From Lotus japonicus (taxonomy: Eukaryota > Streptophyta > Magnoliopsida > Fabales > Fabaceae), in assembly GCF_012489685.1 (NCBI RefSeq), contig NC_080043.1, forward strand, positions 33,127,987 through 33,191,986: a stretch of 64,000 bases of DNA, read 5' to 3'. Both the position numbers and the translations under genes were made by a program. How positions within the stretch are numbered: position 1 is the first letter of the stretch; each line of letters opens with the position of its first letter. Below, one piece after another: positions 53,686-64,000 of this stretch. The notes under the pieces were generated by a model, which ran no database searches, was not told the origin of the DNA, and saw only the letters and a list, made by a program, of their open reading frames with translations.

Positions 53686-56600
53686 TCATGTAACTTTTGT
53701 CATGGACATGATTAAAGTTGTATAGTGCAATTTCTCAAACTCAATGGCTTGTGAAATCTTGTGTGCAAACCTTGAGAATAATTCATCCATGATACCTTTG
53801 CCAAATGCAGCAGAGTAAAGTGGTTCCACGACGGATCTGAGGGTCTTGGAAATTAACTCTCCTTTAATTTTGGTATCCATGTCATGTGGAAGGTGTCCAT
53901 CCAAACTTATTTGGATAGTTTTCAGTGTTTGAAGGGTAAAAGATCCTTCTGCCTCAATTATTTGTTTGACTTCCTCCACAGTAGGAATATATATAGGCAT
54001 ATTAAAGCAATCTAATTTAGTCTCTTCAAGCAAACCCTGCATTTATATTAATTTATAGGGAACAATATTAGTTACTACCAAATAGGAATAACATGTTATA
54101 AACTACAGAAAAACATTACATTCCAGTTAGTTTCTTGAAAATCTAGTAATAATGGTAATCAAAATTGTATTCGTTGCATACCTCCAAGACCATGTCCTTC
54201 AGTACCAACTCAATTAAGTCCTGCGTAGTACCCTTTTCAAATGCAGCATTTTCTCTTCCCAGTAAAGATAGTACCATACTTCCATCAAGTGTTAGTTCGT
54301 TCGAACGTGATCGAAGAAATAGATTGAAATCTCTTTGGAATTGCTCAAAATATGCTTTATACACTATTTTAGGACTTTTGATTGTTAAATAAATATGACC
54401 CTTGTTCAGTGGTTCTGCCCCTTTAGTCAATTCTTCTGGAGACTGTTCCGGAAAAAGCAATAGACACACACAAATGATATTATTTTGTGCTTTGCTTCAC
54501 AAACACAACTTTAACAACTTTAATATATATATTAATAAATACCTGCGAGAGCCAATGAAGACTATTCGAAGAATGAAAGAAATCGATGTAATTATTAGGA
54601 AAGAGCCTCCCATAGAAGTTCCCTGGAGTTGCATTTATAAAGCATGCTCCAGCTTTGTCTCCCCTATCTTGTATCTTTTGGTAGAAATCAGGAAGTAACT
54701 TGAAGATACCATTAAAATCGTTTCCAAAAAGATCACTAAGATAAACTTGGAGTATGGGCACCTCTTGCTTTGAGCCCAATCTAGTTGTGTTGATGACGCT
54801 CATTATATCGGACACGACCAGAAGTGAATTTGGTCCTGAAGAGCATCCTAAATCTGCCACTTTCAAATTACTTTTAAAAGTGGTGTGATGCAACAATGTC
54901 TTAATACTTTCTTCTAGTATTGACTTCATTTCAAATAACACTTTTCTCTGCAATAAAAAAACTTGGTTACAACAATGACGACGCCAACAATAATAAGCCA
55001 AATGTTATCCCATAATCTTAGGGACAGCTGTGATATAAAAAATTCAAAATGATGATCTGTAGGTTATTAGCTGAATCTGTTTTATTTTGGCATTCCTTGA
55101 GATTTTCTCTATGGTGTTATGATGTTATAGGGATGCCATTTTAGAAACTGAGGTTTATTTTGAAATTTTTTGGGGTGGTGTTTTGGATGAGATTTTATTG
55201 TATAAGGTTGTATATCCGTCATGAGAATGGTTGTTTCTCATGTTCTCTTAATTTTATGAATATAACTCTTGCTTTAAAAAGAATTATTTTTCAATAAAAA
55301 ATTATATTTTCTATAATTTTTTTACCAGAAGTTCGAGGGAGAGTAGAAGTAGTAACAAGAAGAGAATGCATACAATGGAAAAGTTCAAGGGAGCATATGA
55401 TTATTGAGTAGGCAGCTGAGGTTCTTTCTCCCTTGAGAAATTAATCCGGTAAGTTAAATATTAATTCGATCTCTTTACTTACTATTGACACCAAAATATT
55501 GGCTGATGCAGAATGGTTGTAAACTAATTTAATCGAGTCAAGGTTAGCTCAGAGCAGACAAGTTTATTTTTTATATGCTAAATAATGATATTAATGTGGA
55601 GCACAAGGGGTGCCCCATCCGATACAAAGGAAAAACAAAAGTCTAAATAACAAGAAACATCCTACAGAGTTCAAATGAAGTAAAAATCACATACTCTATA
55701 AAACTGACACATTTCAACGGGCTTTGCCAACAAATGAGAAGCGTTTTCGGAATCCTTTGAGCTCTACGGCAGCATGCTCCAGATGTGGTTCCGATTCAGA
55801 GGATGCCAACCATGTTTTTTGAGGATGCCCTGACTCGCAGAACTTGTGGAGGAGCCTTGGTCCCTTGCTGCCGCGGCTTGACACTCATGGGGACTTTGGA
55901 GCTTGGTTTGATATGCTTCTGTCACGTTGCAGCAATATTCTTCCCTTCGCAGTTTTATGGTGGGCTTGGAAGTGGCGCAATGAGTCTGTGCTAGGCACAA
56001 ACTCATGGCCACTGCAGTATGTCCTAAGGCAGATTATAGTGGATGCTCAGAGCTGGAATCGGTGGCCTAACGCAGCGCCGATTAGGCGTGTGGAACCAAC
56101 GCCAGCACCCTTGGTGGCGAATGAAGTGCAGCTGCACGTAGATGGAAGCTGGAATCCTGCTGCTCAGCGCATGGGCTACGAGGCTTTTCTTCAAGACTCG
56201 AATGAAAACTGGCTATCTGGAGTGTCTGCAAGCATGGGTACGGGGTCGTCGTTTCTTGTTGAGTTATTAGCAATGGAGCACGGGCTCCTCCATGCTTGGA
56301 GTCTTGGTCACCGAGCTGTTCTTTGTATGGCAGATTGCAGGCAAGCTGGGGATATTGTGCAGCAGGAAGGAGATGTTTCCAGTTATTGGGAGAAGGATGC
56401 TATCGTAAGGCTCAGAGCTTTACTGAGCAGAAACTGGCATGTGAGGCTTGTATGGATCCCTCGTGAGAAGAACTCTGCTGCAGATACTATGGCTCGGCAA
56501 GCAGTGCGTGACGGAGCAGGGCATCGTGTTTGAGCCCAACCTCCTTTGGGTGTTTTGACAGCATTGTATGCTGATAGTTTAGTGTAGCCCTTGTTTTATT

Positions 56601-58217
56601 TTTCCTATGTAACCAAAAAAAGTATACACTAACACTGACTATCCCTGTAACTTATGAATTGCCAGCTAGAGCTCAATTTTGAGAATGTAGCTGATGAAGT
56701 GGGGAGCCGAAAGTGACAAGCTTTGCGTACGAAATTGGACAAGAGCTCAATTTTTAGAATGTAGCCGATGAAGTGGGGAGCCGAAGAGACAAGCTTTGCG
56801 TACGAAATTGGACAAGATATCTTTCCAAGACTTAGGATAATCTATAAATTCATAATATCTATTTAAAATCTTAAGTTATAACATGTTGAAAATTGGAAAT
56901 GAATTCATCCTTAATATTACGAATAATTGTTATAGGGTGGAATCAGTTGATGCTTATAGAAGACCAAGTCTTCAAGCTGACTAGCACAAAGAAGACATGA
57001 GCTAAGCCACGAGTTAGGGGCAGTTTGTTTCAAGTCATTTACACACATTTTTGGAAATATGAAGGTCGAGAATGAATATTTTGACGTTTGTTACAAGGTT
57101 GAAAATTTACTCCTCGGTATAACTCATTTCCTGGTAAAAGGTAATTGTCATTATTCCCTTTAATTCATTCCCATTAAATGAGTTGGAATCTTGTATTCCC
57201 ATGGGAAACTGAGTTATTCTAAACATAACTTCCACTCCTCTCATATTCTAACATATTTTATTTTTCTATTTTTAAGTTTCAAAAATTTTTAAATTAAATA
57301 AAATTTAAAAATATTCCGGGATGTGATTCTTGGGAATCTGATCTTTAACCTTAAAACAAACTACACCAAGTTTGCTAGGGTTCACCATATTAATAGGAGA
57401 TATGTTCATTTGTAAAAGACCAACCAATCAACATCAATACAAGTTACAAATTTATTTTTATTCTTTTATTTTGCTTTCCTTTACTTTTCAGCTTTGATTT
57501 ACCTTTGAATCCCTTAAAGTTAAGCTTTTATTACTTTACCTTCTATCTTAGTTTCCAAGTCGTTCATCTTTCAGTTCTCAATATAATGGCTAATTAAATG
57601 CTATTTGAAGTGTCTTACAAATCAACATTAAAGAATACAGTCCATTTCTCAAGCGATCACTCGGATTACGAAATCATTACGTTTATTTATCAACAGACTC
57701 ATCACTACTAATCTCTAATTAATTTATTTGAACCAATACTTACCGATAAAAGATTAAGGTTGCCTCTGATAGTAAAATATGAGGTTGTCTAAATGACTCA
57801 TGATAAAGTTTGGGTTAAATAACTCATTATCCAATCACATTGGAGATAAGTGAGTTGAAATTTCTATATTTTATTTATTAATTTATTTCCAACTCATTTA
57901 TCTCCAATGTGATGGGATGATGTGTTATTTAATCCAAACTTTATCATGGGTCATTTAGACAACCCGTAAAATATATATCAAGTTTTTATGTGGCATTAGT
58001 ACGTATGACATTAAAGACTTGAAACCTAAGTGAATCAACAGAATATATACAGAAGAAATAGACGAGGATATTATCTAGATTCATTTTTATTGTAATGCAT
58101 CTAAATGCAATTATATTTAAGATGCTCTGAGAAAGAAAGTACTTGAAGTGTGGAGTTGTTTGCATAGCTTGCTTCTCCTACTCCAGTATTCATGTGAAGA
58201 ACTTGTTTCGTTGACAT
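53686..58217 (-). CDS. SABATH family carboxyl methyltransferase (salicylate/benzoate/jasmonate type), four exons
   Basis: Minus-strand exons are 58217-58143, 54947-54543, 54442-54182 and 54036-53686. All junctions have GT and AG, all introns are phase 0, and the total is 1092 nt for 363 residues, normal for the family. These enzymes transfer a methyl group from S-adenosylmethionine to small carboxylic acids in the cytosol. The N terminus MSTKQVLHMNTGVGEASYAN is the family start, and exon 1 ends with the conserved Gln (STLQ). The SAM site is VADLGCSSGPNS. The substrate region reads FFHSSNSLHWLSQ: the Trp is kept, His stands where salicylate enzymes often have Met, and Asn replaces the usual Tyr of SSYS. 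The NKGHIYLTIKSP and GSMVLSLLGR motifs are present. Intron 1 (3.2 kb) contains a LINE fragment and a MITE. No stop or frameshift was seen. The exact substrate cannot be read from the sequence. Confidence 0.92.
55690..56533 (+). pseudogene. LINE C-terminal region: zf-RVT and RNase H-like domain
   Basis: About 55690-55850 encodes FQRALPTNEKRFRN, then AACSRCGSDSEDANHVF and GCPDSQNLWRSL, the zf-RVT zinc-finger pattern, with an in-frame TGA (about 55818) between F and G. The RNase H-like domain follows with all acidic positions visible: LHVDGSWNP, SSFLVELLAMEHGLL, LCMADCRQAGDI and KNSAADTMARQAV. The frame ends at a TGA at 56531. It is the tail of a LINE polyprotein, better preserved than the remnant at 44768-45121. 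Confidence 0.85.
55690..56625 (+). mobile_element. 5'-truncated LINE in intron 1 of the SABATH gene
   Basis: Plus-strand coding remnants of a zinc-finger RVT and RNase H domain are followed by a 3' UTR and a short A-run at about 56617-56623. It runs opposite to the host gene. No target duplication was found, so the 5' boundary is approximate. 55590-55640 resembles a LINE 3' tail on the other strand (complement of GGATGGGGCACCCCTTGTGC), so a second truncated copy may abut it. Confidence 0.75.
57781..57965. mobile_element. Mutator-type MITE, almost entirely terminal inverted repeat
   Basis: 185 bp. The left end GAGGTTGTCTAAATGACTCA and the complement of the right end (GGGTTGTCTAAATGACCCAT) pair over about 80 bp, so nearly the whole element is a hairpin. 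The 9-bp duplication GTAAAATAT stands at 57772-57780 and 57966-57974. A 9-bp duplication is typical of Mutator-like elements. It lies in intron 1 of the SABATH gene. Confidence 0.93.
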
Positions 58218-59035
58218 CGGAATTGAACACAAATACTGCACAAGACAATGTCATAACTACTGTTAAGGTGGGCATCAACATTTAATTTGAGATTTGAAAT
58301 CTTGGAGACAGATTTCATAAATTTCAAACAGCATCAAGCTCGGAATTTCTTGCAAAAATGAGAACCGAAAATTTCCCATATCATTAGGGTAGAAATTCCA
58401 GAAAATTATAGAAAATAATAATAAAGTGCTCCGTATAGAACAGCAAGTAAAAATTATAACAGCAAGGTTACCTCTCGGTCAGATTAACAAGTGGAAACAC
58501 TTGATGATGTATTTTTCAGATAGAGGATGCAATAACAAAGAACACAGCTTTGTCAATGAAATGCTAATAAATACAATGTGAAAATATATATCTTGGTTGA
58601 TAGAGTTAAAATTGGCAGCTTATTATCAACTACTATTGTATAAAACACCTTGAGAGTTGTACTTTGGTATAATTAAATGAAAGATGCCTTAGTTAAGATA
58701 CCTTGTTTTTTTTAATAAGTACTACAAACTAATAGGTGAAAGATTAGGCATTTTATATATGTAAAGATTAGGCATAACTGTAGATATAATATTAATGTAA
58801 AAGTTCAGAACTACACTGACAACAACTAATAGGTGAAAGACAAGACTAAAAACAAGTTGGGGCACTGATAAGAATTATTAAAATGATAATCTTGCGTATT
58901 AAATGAATGGTTAATTATAATTATGTCATCATCAAGACAAACACCGATCTTTTTTTTTTCTCCCACCATTCACCATGTGAACCACTGCCAATTGGTCAAC
59001 AGTTTTGCAATTGTCACTAGAAAGCTCATAGTAGA
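58218..59035. other. Upstream region of the SABATH gene
   Basis: About 800 bp of AT-rich DNA between the start codon at 58217 and the LTR at 59036, presumably containing the promoter. No convincing TATA box or known element was identified. AATAGGTGAAAGA occurs twice (58732, 58829). Any distal promoter elements would be separated from the gene by element D. Confidence 0.4.
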
Positions 59036-59260
59036 TGGTCTGATATGGGCGAACTGAACTATCATGTAATTGGGCTAATTACTATTTTGTACTTAATGGG
59101 CCGGGTCACCCATGGTCCATCCGGACTAAACCCAAGTTATAAATAAAGGCACCACCCAAGCAGTGGAGGGACTCATCATTTCACGCAATTTTCCTAGTTT
59201 TCATTTACTTCGCTTGCTCTCAGTTTGATTAGCCCACGTCTAAGGTTCCATACCGGAACA
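59036..59260 (+). repeat. 5' LTR of element D
   Basis: TGGTCTGATATGGGCG..TACCGGAACA. The start is defined by where homology with the inverted LTR at 62316-62542 begins. By eye about six differences separate the two. Confidence 0.92.
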
Positions 59261-59493
59261 TTGGCGCCCACCGTGGGGCCGAAGGATACTTTCCTAGGCT
59301 TCGTTTTTCACCGCGATGGTGACTTGATCCGGGGCGAACGAAGAGAGGAATCACGTTCAACAAAATGATGTTCCTCCCGATGTTCTTCAGCGGATCATGG
59401 ATGATCTCAATGAACTTCATCAACACAATTAACAGTTACAAAATCAACTTACTGATCTCAATCAGACTCAGGGGTTACGAGAGGGCGATCGAA

Positions 59494-60521
59494 GAATGGC
59501 TGAGACGGTGGTGGACTTTCAACCTTTCACAGAGGAAATAGCGAACACCGCCGTCCCAGATAATTTGAAGACGTTAAAGCTTGATTCTTATTATGGCGAC
59601 TCGGATCCAAAGGACCATTTAGTGTATTTTAACACAAAAATGGTTATTGTAGGCGCGTCAGATGCGTTGAAGTGCAAAATGCTGCCATCAACTTTCAAGA
59701 AGTCAGCGATGATTTGGTTTACAACTTTGCCTTCAAGGTCAATTGTCAATTTCACGGAGTTATCTACAAAGTTCTTGTCTCAATTTTCTACCAGTCATGC
59801 ACAAAAGGTGACTCCGGCGACATTATTCAATGTTCGTCAAGGACCAAATGAGACTTTGCAGTATTACATGGGGCGTTTCAATCAATTATCTGTTCATTTG
59901 GAGGATAAAATGCCGGAAATCTGCATTGCAGCTTTTGAATTGGGTTTGAAGTCGGGTGGCTTAAACGGCAATTTAAGTAGAAAACCTGTGGAGACAATGG
60001 CGCATTTACGCGAAAGGGTGCAAGGATACATCAGGGAGGAGCAGAGCGATCAGATAAAAAACAACCGCCCAAATGCAGCGGTTACAGGGCAGAAACAGCA
60101 GTTGGAGGCGAAGAAGGGAGCGGTTGCGGATCAATATTCGAAGGGATGGACTGAACGTGGCAACGCGGGGTATAACAATCGCAACCGTTATGACGGCCGA
60201 TTTGATAACCGTTCTAATTTCAAAAATCGTGCTCAGCCATATGGAGTGCGTGGGCCTGGACATTCAATGACGTGGACCCGGAATCAAAATGATCGTGCAG
60301 TACCTTTGGCGGTTAATTTGACTGAAGCTTTACACAAGTGTCTGGCGGCGAACGTTATCCGTTTTCCGCGGCAGCCAAAGCCGTCAACAGGTTATGTGGA
60401 TAAGAAGAAGTGGTGTGAGTATCATAGGATCTCGAGACATAATACTGATGATTGTTTCACTTTGAAGAAGGAGATAGATAAATTGGTAAAGGCTGGGTGT
60501 ATGAAACAGCTTGAAGGATGA
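59494..60521 (+). pseudogene. Element D gag
   Basis: The frame is open back to about 59330 except for a TAA at 59430 (CAA expected); the likely original start lies further left. Motifs are LKLDSYYGDSDPKDHLVYF, MIWFTTLPSRSIVNF, FNVRQGPNETLQYYMGRF and WCEYHRISRHNTDDCFTLKK near residue 306. The terminator TGA at 60519 is followed by in-frame SNSDEAGTST.., so it is a premature stop inside gag-pol. Homologous to the gags of A and B. Confidence 0.88.
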
Positions 60522-62336
60522 AGCAATTCAGACGAAGCAGGAACTTCAACAAGGCGAACCGAAGATGGAAAAGAGGTTGAGAGTGATGGTCAAAACAGAC
60601 AATCAGAAGGGAAAGCGAAGGGGCGGATTCATTCTATTTTTGGTGGATTTCGCGGTGGAGGAATGACTAATTCAGCTCGTAAGAGGTACGTCCATTCCAT
60701 TAATGCTGTTTATTCTAACGATTGGGGAAGTTGGGCAACCAATCAACCCGATATAACTTTTACTGTGCGAGATTTTGAGGGAGTTCAACCTCATGAAGAC
60801 GATCCAATTGTTGTAATGCTGAGAATTGCTGATTACGAAATTGAGAGGGTACTTCTGGATCAAGAAAGCTCGGCGGATTTGATTTATGGTGATGCTTTTG
60901 AAAAATTGGGGCTAACTGAATCTGACTTGTTGCCTTATGATGACTCTTTAGTGAGTTTTTCTGGAGAAAAAGTATTTGTTCGAGGTTATGTGGAGCTGAA
61001 GACTGTCTTTGGAGAAGGGAAAAATGCGGAGACATTTGCTATTAAGTTTTTGGTAGTAAAATGTACTTCGCCGTATAATGTACTCATTGGGAGACCATCA
61101 CTAAACAGATTGGGGGCGATCATTTCTACACGACACTTAACAGCTAAGTATCCGTTGAGCAAAGGAGGAGTTGGAGTTTTAAAGGCTGACCAAATGGTTG
61201 GAAGAAAGTGTTATTCAGAAAGTTTCAAGCAGTATGGACATATGGGAAAGAAGGCAGTGAAAGAGGGGCATCGAGTATATGAGGTGAATGTAGATCAAGC
61301 AGACATTAGTTTGGATCCTCGTGATGGATTCATTGAGCACAAGATGACATCAGAGGAGGAAACTAAGGCGATCCAGATTGGTGAGCGAAATTTGAAAGTT
61401 GGTGTCAATTTAACTACAAGTCAAGAGAACAGGTTGGTAGAGTTGTTATCTGAGAATATGGATTTGTTTGCATGGAGTGCAAAGGATCTACCAGGAATCG
61501 ATCCGGATTTTATTTGTCACAAATTGGCTTTAAATCCCAGGGCGAAACCTATCGTTCAATTCAAAAGGAAGATGGGCGAAGAGAAGGTAGAGGTAGTGAA
61601 GGTGGAAACCAACAAGTTACTGGAAGCTGGATTCATTAGGGAGGTTAAGTATCCAACATGGTTGGCGAATGTAGTAATGGTGAAGAAGGCTAATGGAAAA
61701 TGGCGAATGTGCACAGATTATACAGATTTAAAGAAGCATTGTCCTAAGGATTCATATCCTTTACCGAATATTGATAAGCTTGTGGACAGGGCGTTTGGAT
61801 TCGGAATGCTTAGCCTCATGGATGCATATTCATGGTATCATCAGATAAGAATGTATCAGCCAGACGAAGAGAAGACAGCTTTTATGACAAATCAGGCGAA
61901 CTATTGCTATCAGACTATGCCGTTTGGGCTGAAGAATGCTGGAGCAACATACCAGAGGTTGATGGATAAGGTGTTTGACAAGCAGGTGGGGCGGAACATG
62001 GAGATTTATGTAGATGACATGGTGGTCAAGTCAGAGGAAATGATGGCACACTGTTTTGATCTCGAAGAGGTGTTTGGCGAGCTAAGGAAGCACAACATGA
62101 GACTTAACCCAGAAAAATGTTCGTTTGGGATTCAAAGCGGGAAGTTCTTGGGCTTCATGATCACAAAGAGAGGAATTGAGGCAAATCCTGATAAGTGTAA
62201 GGCGATATTAGACATGCAGAGTCCAACCTCAGTTAAGGAGGTGCAGAAATTAACGGGAAGGATAGCAGCTTTGTCCAGGTTTCTTCTGTGTTCTGGAGAA
62301 AAATGTGGGCGCCAATGTTCCGGTATGGAACCTTAG
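60522..62336 (+). pseudogene. Element D protease and reverse transcriptase, truncated
   Basis: Same frame as gag. The protease active-site motif is altered: LLDQESSADLIY has Glu where Gly is conserved. Then come VRGYVELKTVFGEG, YNVLIGRPSLNRLG and the linker LLSENMDLFAW. RT has ANGKWRMCTDYTDLKKHCPK, LMDAYSWYHQI (Trp for the usual Gly), MPFGLKNAGATYQRLMD and an intact YVDDMVV. The family sequence ends at FLLCSGEK (62304). The last dozen codons to the stop at 62336 are inverted LTR sequence. RNase H and integrase are missing. Confidence 0.9.
62305..62315 (-). other. Inverted primer-site stub
   Basis: The minus strand reads TTGGCGCCCAC, the first 11 bases of the D primer site, directly inside the inverted LTR. 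It then joins D pol sequence. Confidence 0.85.
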
Positions 62337-62542
62337 ACGTGGGCTAATCAAATTGAGAGCAAGCGAAGTAAATGAAAACTAGGAAAATTGCGTGAAATGA
62401 TAGGTCCCTCCACCGCTTGGGTGGTGCCTTTATTTATAACTTGGGTTTTTAGTCCGGATGGACCATGGGTGACCCGGCCCATTAAGTACAAAATAGTAGT
62501 TAGCCCAATTACATGATAGTTCAGTTCGCCCATATCAGACCA
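62316..62542 (-). repeat. Inverted LTR of the D family
   Basis: 227 bp, the reverse complement of the D LTR (TGTTCCGGTATGG..ATATCAGACCA on the plus strand). On its outer side the minus strand reads GTGTCTTGTGGGCTTG, a polypurine-like context also found before the 3' LTR of A. It thus has a primer site on one side and a polypurine tract on the other. Confidence 0.92.
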
Positions 62543-63215
62543 CAAGCCCACAAGACACTAAGGCTTAAAATAAGGCGAAAGTGTCTTTATGAAGCCCACA
62601 GTTGCTAAATTGCTCATCCTTTAAACAAAATGCAAATAAACGGGCGGACAGACTAAATTTACAGGAAATTTACATACAAAATAAATAGTGATCGCATTAA
62701 TCCGCCTCTTCTCTTATCTCTTTTTGATGTATGAACCAGGCTGTCAAGTCCACTCAGCTGTCATTTCATTTACACTTACCGTGTCGAATTTCAAAATCAT
62801 CATTACTTCCCCTGTCATAAATATATCCACAAAATATCCTGCATAAATCTAGGAACTTGGAGCTGCAGTTTGGCGTTATCAAGTTCCACTAACACAATCA
62901 TTACGAAAGAAATAAATATAATTGAAATCATAAACAAAATCCACATATGAACACTCACACCCTTTCCTAAAGTAATTGTACCGATATACCCTCTCTGAAT
63001 CGTGGAAATTGAATTCACTCTTTCAAACCTCCTCTCTTCCGGACCGATATGCCCTTTCAAATTCAAATCTTCAACAGTCACCTCCTTTCACATTCAAAAC
63101 CTTTTCAGACCAACACGTCACTTCCATCCAATCGTCACCATGCGCATTAAATGCACGCGTGAAATCACGCGATTGCTCATCCTTTAACTCACCCTTTCAT
63201 CTTCGTCCCCTTTTC

Positions 63216-63225
63216 TATATAAAGT
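63216..63225 (+). promoter_or_regulatory. TATA box of the D-family antisense gene
   Basis: CTATATAAAG, followed about 30 bp later by a pyrimidine-rich start region. A leader intron with donor AAG/GTAACT (63378/63379) and acceptor TTTTCAG/GATC (63552/63553) leads to the ATG at 63563. Confidence 0.6.
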
Positions 63226-63562
63226 CCCCTATTTTCACTTTACCCTTACTTGTGCTTTCTCTTTTCACCATATACCAGACCAAAAAATTTAACTTTGTTG
63301 CTTCCTCACCCTTGGAACTCCACCGTTGCATCCCGGAATTCCCTAGTTCAGAACTTACTCAAGTCCCATTCCTCTAAGGTAACTCTCTTCCCTCTTTTCT
63401 TTTATGGAATTCCTGCATCCTACTCTTGCTTTCAACATTGTGTATGAAAAGTCTGCGTCTTTTAACCCAGAAATCTCTAGTTTGAATAACCCAGAACTCA
63501 CCCCTAAACTCCTTCTTCATCTCATCTCATACCTCTAAAATTTCATTTTCAGGATCAGAAAA

Positions 63563-64000
63563 ATGGCTACTAAACGTACTCGTAGAGAAACCTCCACTCC
63601 TAGTGCTCCAACCTCCGCGGACTCTCTATGGGTCTCCAGTAAAATCAAAAAACAATTTTCTAAAATTTGTACCCCAAAAGCTGTCATAGATTTAATTACC
63701 AAATATAACTTTCGAAAAGATGGCCTAGATGCCCACCTGGATATACTTCCCTGTTCCCCTGACGAACCATGTTGCTTTGGACAACCAGACAACCAAGGGC
63801 GAAACTTCACTTACCTCTTTGAAAGCCTATTTTTCCGATTTGAAGTACGAACTCTCATTTTCTGATTTCACCTGTTCTATTCTAACCCTGCTAAACGTAG
63901 CCCCTACCCAACTTCATGGTAATGCATGGGCTTACCTGAAAGCCTTTGAAATCCTCTGCCTGACCTTAGGCATCGAACCCACTAGCAACAAATTCTTTTA
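63563..64000 (+). pseudogene. D-family antisense gene with gypsy-type transposon domain, frameshifted
   Basis: The N terminus MATKRTRRETSTPSAPTSAD is basic and serine-rich. After about 40 residues comes KAVIDLITKYNFRKDGLDAH, then NFTYLFESLFF. A one-base frame change near 63835, in a T-run, ends the first frame at 63863-63865. The continuation in the next frame reads SDLKYELSFSDFTCSILTLL, NVAPTQLHGNAWAYLKAFEI and LCLTLGIEP to the window edge. This matches the Transposase_28-type domain of elements A and B (SPSQLHPNSWAFLRAFEILC-like core). It has its own promoter-like sequence. Function unknown. Confidence 0.72.

Larger units (their letters stand above)
59036..62304 (+). mobile_element. Element D: Tat-type Ty3/gypsy, left part with LTR and truncated gag-pol
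   Basis: A 225-bp LTR (59036-59260) with TATAAATA at 59138-59145 is followed by primer site TTGGCGCCCACCGTGGGG, gag, protease and RT. The coding sequence stops abruptly at 62304, inside the segment between RT and RNase H, where it is fused to an inverted primer-site stub and LTR. Confidence 0.9.
62543..64000 (-). mobile_element. Inverted 3' region of a D-family element, running off the window
   Basis: By position it is the interior next to a 3' LTR of a minus-strand D-family element. It carries the antisense gene, which therefore reads on the plus strand. 62543-63200 is non-coding. Gag-pol of this copy would lie to the right of the window. Confidence 0.75.

Overview
The window is a plant nuclear chromosome segment, almost certainly from a eudicot and probably a legume (the legume part is inference from the style of the repeats). 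The reasons are spliced genes with GT..AG introns, AT-rich intergenic DNA, Ty1/copia and Ty3/gypsy elements with plant-type primer sites, TRIM, Cassandra-like and MITE elements, and a four-exon SABATH methyltransferase. No bacterial-style operon, rRNA gene or CRISPR array is present. I see one apparently intact host gene, the SABATH methyltransferase on the minus strand between 53686 and 58217. Nearly everything else is transposable-element sequence at different stages of decay.

Layout. 1-3637: a Ty1/copia element cut by the left window edge, with its 3' LTR. 3638-5894: AT-rich intergenic DNA with an 81/88-bp tandem duplication. 5895-11433: a complete Ty1/copia element on the minus strand (502-bp LTRs, CATTC target duplication) inserted into an exon-like host sequence. 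11434-14534: remnants of an unrecognised gene and a small reading frame with three 18-residue acidic repeats. 14535-15277, continuing at 37192-38400: tandem partial copies of a 'putative plant transposon protein' sequence. This unit was split by a large Ty3/gypsy element.

15278-37186 is a four-level nest. Element A (Tat-type Ty3/gypsy, 320-bp LTRs, ATCTT target duplication) has lost its reverse transcriptase and integrase. It contains element B (18688-31098), which has a degenerate gag-pol, an antisense ORF and an abnormal inverted, truncated LTR at its right end. B contains element C (27011-30279), a short non-autonomous relative whose two LTRs differ at one base by eye. A also carries a SIRE-like copia fragment (about 32821-35177) inside its antisense gene.

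38941-39651: a spliced Ulp1-type (C48) peptidase gene fragment on the minus strand. 41406-41575: one exon of a receptor-like cytoplasmic kinase. 43730-45293: a solo LTR with 5S-rRNA-like sequence, broken by a LINE with a perfect 17-bp target duplication. 45455-45989: a complete TRIM. Then come a CCA-rich simple repeat, a short polyA retroposon, a 548-bp TIR element carrying a tRNA-like head, and a 1.2-kb long inverted repeat. The SABATH gene follows; its 3.2-kb first intron holds a LINE fragment and a Mutator-type MITE. From 59036 to the right edge lies a third Tat-type family: a direct LTR plus gag-pol is joined head to head to an inverted LTR, followed by the inverted 3' region with its antisense gene.

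The three Tat-type families share one organisation: LTR, TGGCGCC-type primer site, gag, protease, RT with RNase H, integrase, then an antisense gene with its own promoter between integrase and 3' LTR. Premature stops in B and D are mostly of the kind cytosine deamination produces, so the autonomous copies look silenced and dead, while the short element C is recent.
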